From Symsagittifera roscoffensis (lineage: Eukaryota > Xenacoelomorpha > Acoela > Convolutidae), in assembly GCF_963678635.1 (NCBI RefSeq), contig NW_026970802.1, positions 1-27,993 on the forward strand: a DNA stretch of 27,993 nucleotides. The letters run 5' to 3'. Of the stretch, positions 25,197-27,993 are shown in pieces. How positions within the stretch are numbered: position 1 is the stretch's first letter; every line of letters begins with the position of its first letter. The notes beneath the pieces are model-generated. The model saw only the letters and a list, made by a program, of their open reading frames with translations, was not told where the DNA came from and made no database searches. The translations under genes and the position numbers were made by a program.

Positions 25197-27993
25197 GGCG
25201 TCTGGATCAGGTCTGATACGTGTTTATCTACCATCCTGCCCAAGTATTTAATCGAGTCCTTGAGTATCTCGCACTTTGATGGTTTACCACTTCAGCCCCG
25301 ATCTTTTCATGCACGCGAACACTCTCGTCAAGCCTCTCGATGTGGTCTTCTAGTGTTGGCGTTGCTATTACCACGTCGTCCACGTAGCACATTACCAGGT
25401 TGCCGTACTTCTTCGTCACGCCTATCAACGCGTGTGCCATCAGCCGCTGAAACGTGGCTGTTGCATTGCAGAGTCCAAACGGCATCCGTTTCCATTGAAA
25501 CAGACCCAACTCGCAGGCGAACCCTGTCTTGTCCCTGTCTTGCTTCCCTTAATGGTACCTGCCAAAAGGCCGAGCCTAAATCAAGAGTCGTAAAAATTTC
25601 GCATCACCTAACTTCGAGAGGCTCTCATCAATTCTAGGTATGGGATAGGCATCCTTCACCGTGACGGAGTTCAGGTATCGAAAGTCACAACAAAACCTTA
25701 ACTGGTCGCCTTTCTTTTTGGCCATCACTACTCCACAACGCCCACGGTGACTTGGATGGTTCTATCATGTCATACTCTAGTAACGTTTCGATTTCTTTTC
25801 TACACGCGTCCGATTTGTGTGGGGTCATGCGCCTCGCCCCCTCCCTGTGTGGTACCGCGTTTTACTCAAGTTTCTATTTCATGTTCAACAAAATTACAAC
25901 ACCCGATATCCGCCTTATGCCTTGAAAAAACCTCCTCGTTCCGCTCTAGTACGTCCTTGATAGCTTCGAGCTGTTCATCTTTCAGTTTGCCCCTTAATGT
26001 TCAATCTCCGGCAGAACCGGTTTATCAAGTTTGCATTTCATCTGGTGTGGGTCGCTCTGGAAGTTCGAACAGCTCGAAAGCCCATCGTCCGTTTCTGACT
26101 TAAGTGATTTGATAAGACCTGAAGAATCTTTTATTCTCTGCAATCGTCTCAAGATACAAATTTTGTCCCTGTGGTTGGGACAATCAACCAACTCATTTTG
26201 TTTTGAGTTTTCAATTGTTTCAATATCGAGTTTTAACCGGTAAAGCATATCCCAGCTTCCTCCCTCTCTGTATCGTGATCGGTATATCAAGGGTATTCAA
26301 CAAGACACTGACGCAGATGCCGCTCTTCGTTATCGAAAATGATCTTCCTAAAACAGCAGCGCTTTGACTATTAGGATTGGAACTATACACACTTGCTTGT
26401 TGTCACTTAGTTCATTATAATTTTTCATCCTCAAGCTTACGATTGCCGCTTCATAGCTTTTAACCTCACTCTCCTACTCAAGAATACCGGTGCTTTGTTC
26501 TCATTTGCCATTATTAAATTTACCGGTTTGATTGCGTACCTCCTATCCGGGGTTCCGTATCCTGAACATTGCATTATTTATGATCTATCGTTACGTCGAA
26601 ATTCCTGATGAAGTCTCTGCCCAAAAATGAATTGGTCAGATTCATCTAGGTTTTCTACCACGATGAAGCTCATCCACAGGTTACGTTCCCCCAAATTTAG
26701 GGCTATTATCGGCGTCCTGTCCAGCACCCGTAGGCCCCTTTGTTTTGCAGCTGACAGCCGTATTCTCGAGTCTATCAAGTCACCTTTGTCAAAGCCCATC
26801 TTTCCCATGTTTCGATTGGTATGACGCTCAAGACTGCTCCCGTGTCAAGTAATCCACGCAACTGAGTCTTTTTGCCATTTATGTCTAGCACGTTGCCCTG
26901 TCACGTCTGCTTCCGTCCCGATGTGCATTGCAACTTCTTCAAGCATGGCACAGTGTCCGATCGATCTTACTTTCAACTCTTCTTTCCCTACATAGATTTG
27001 TCCAATTAGGTCTTCGTCGCATGTTATCATCGTCTTGGTATAGATGTTGATTCCATCTATATTTAGCATCACCTCGTGTGGACCATAAGCTTCAGTGTAC
27101 CTATTATCAACACGTACCGACTTGCTGCCCCTCTCGTGAGTAGTGCTCTGAGCGCTCTAGAAGTCGTTTTTGGACTTATTCCACTCAAGTAGTCTGCATA
27201 CACGTCAATGTGCATTATCGTCTGGTCGCTTGGCTCGCTCAAGTTTCTGGTTACTTCGTGGCCGCCCACTGTGATTATCGACATTATTCTTGCTCCGATT
27301 TCGATATTCCAAAAGGTTTACCTGTCACCATTTTCACGGTGTTACAATTCCCGTTCTTGTTTGAGCCCGTTCTAGCCTCTGGTACTGAGTTCGATCCGGT
27401 TAATGCTTCGTTAAAATTCTGTCCTTTCGATCTCCAACTTTAGTCGTTGCTCTATTTCTTTCGCAGCCAGATCTTGTTTCACTTTGGCAATTGCTTCCGT
27501 CGCCGCTTTCTCATAATTTATCTCTAGAGAGCTCCCGGGCCTGCGGACTCTAACGCACCGCTAACATGTGTTACAAGCTTTCACTGTCTTCGTCGGCAAT
27601 TCGGTGTTTGGTGCTCCTAAGTTCCTAGATTCAAACTCGTTTTTCCTGTTCCGCTGATTCTGCACCGCCGCTAATGCCAACTTATGTTTGGGGTGATTCT
27701 GGTCCTTGACCGCTTCCCAGAACAAGGGACAATCCATCTGAAGTGCCCCTCCTGGTTACAGAAGAAGCATCTGGCGCCTATCTTGATGATTAAGCCATTA
27801 TAGTACTCGTGTTCCTCCATCTGGCTCATATCCTCTTCATCCGGTGCATAACCTAGGCTCTTCATGCCTTGTTTGTACGTTGTGCAGTCAGCCACATGAT
27901 GATCCGCTGACCCGCAGTTCGCGCATGATCTGCGCTTGTCCATATCATCTCTAGGTTTGTACCATGATGACCTCTGGGGTTGGCTTCCCCCTT
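25197..27993 (-). pseudogene. gag-pol: Gag-Pol copy 2, 5' segment, frame-broken (Gag zinc knuckles, protease, RT), cut by the window end
   Basis: It is collinear with copy 1 from about 6985 to 9768 but has some twenty-five one-base gains and losses, so no long frame survives. The pieces are recognisable: both zinc knuckles (27700-27943), the gag-protease linker (27069-27284), the protease area (26580-26860; a frame break lies at the active-site region), and the RT block with YVDD (25228-25509). Most changes alter the length of a one-base run. This is either a decayed copy or unpolished sequence near a contig end. Confidence 0.8.

Overview
This window is almost entirely retroelement DNA from a eukaryotic genome. 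The host is probably an invertebrate animal: the frames are huge and intronless, the LTRs carry an AATAAA signal and a nematode-like TTTTCAG acceptor, and no bacterial signals are seen. I cannot name the species. No host gene, tRNA, rRNA or CRISPR array was found.

Layout. (1) 54-14777, plus strand: a young Ty3/gypsy-type LTR element. Its 5' LTR (54-871 continuing at 6083-6352) is interrupted by a 5.2-kb insert. Its body is one long frame (6493-14016) for Gag with two zinc knuckles, protease, reverse transcriptase, RNase H, integrase and a C-terminal macrodomain that the 3' LTR cuts short. The 3' LTR is 13879-14777. (2) 872-6082: the insert, carrying on the minus strand a large unfamiliar frame ('ORF2') with an SGNH/GDSL-esterase-like start. 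Its edges are foldback and templated scars. (3) 14778-15504: a second, diverged LTR abutting the first. (4) 15505-15932: non-coding, with a polypurine run on the minus strand. (5) 15933-20786, minus: a second ORF2 copy with a natural 3' end and 449 extra codons, but lacking the N-terminal 530 or so residues. (6) 20787-21007: AT-rich spacer. (7) 21008-27993, minus: a second gag-pol-macrodomain copy with the complete macrodomain end, good from 21.0 to 25.2 kb and full of one-base indels from 25.2 kb to the window end, where it stops inside gag.

How the parts may work together (inference). In copy 2 the minus-strand order is gag-pol-macrodomain, spacer, ORF2, polypurine run. That suggests the parent element is a two-gene LTR retroelement whose second gene, in the position often held by env, encodes a protein of more than 2,100 residues with an SGNH-like domain and a PML-like SUMO-interacting motif at its C-terminus. 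With the macrodomain at the end of Pol, such an element would carry three modules linked elsewhere to esterase, ADP-ribose and SUMO biology. This is the most novel content of the window. Copy 1 (plus-strand gag-pol, minus-strand ORF2) is then a rearranged derivative.
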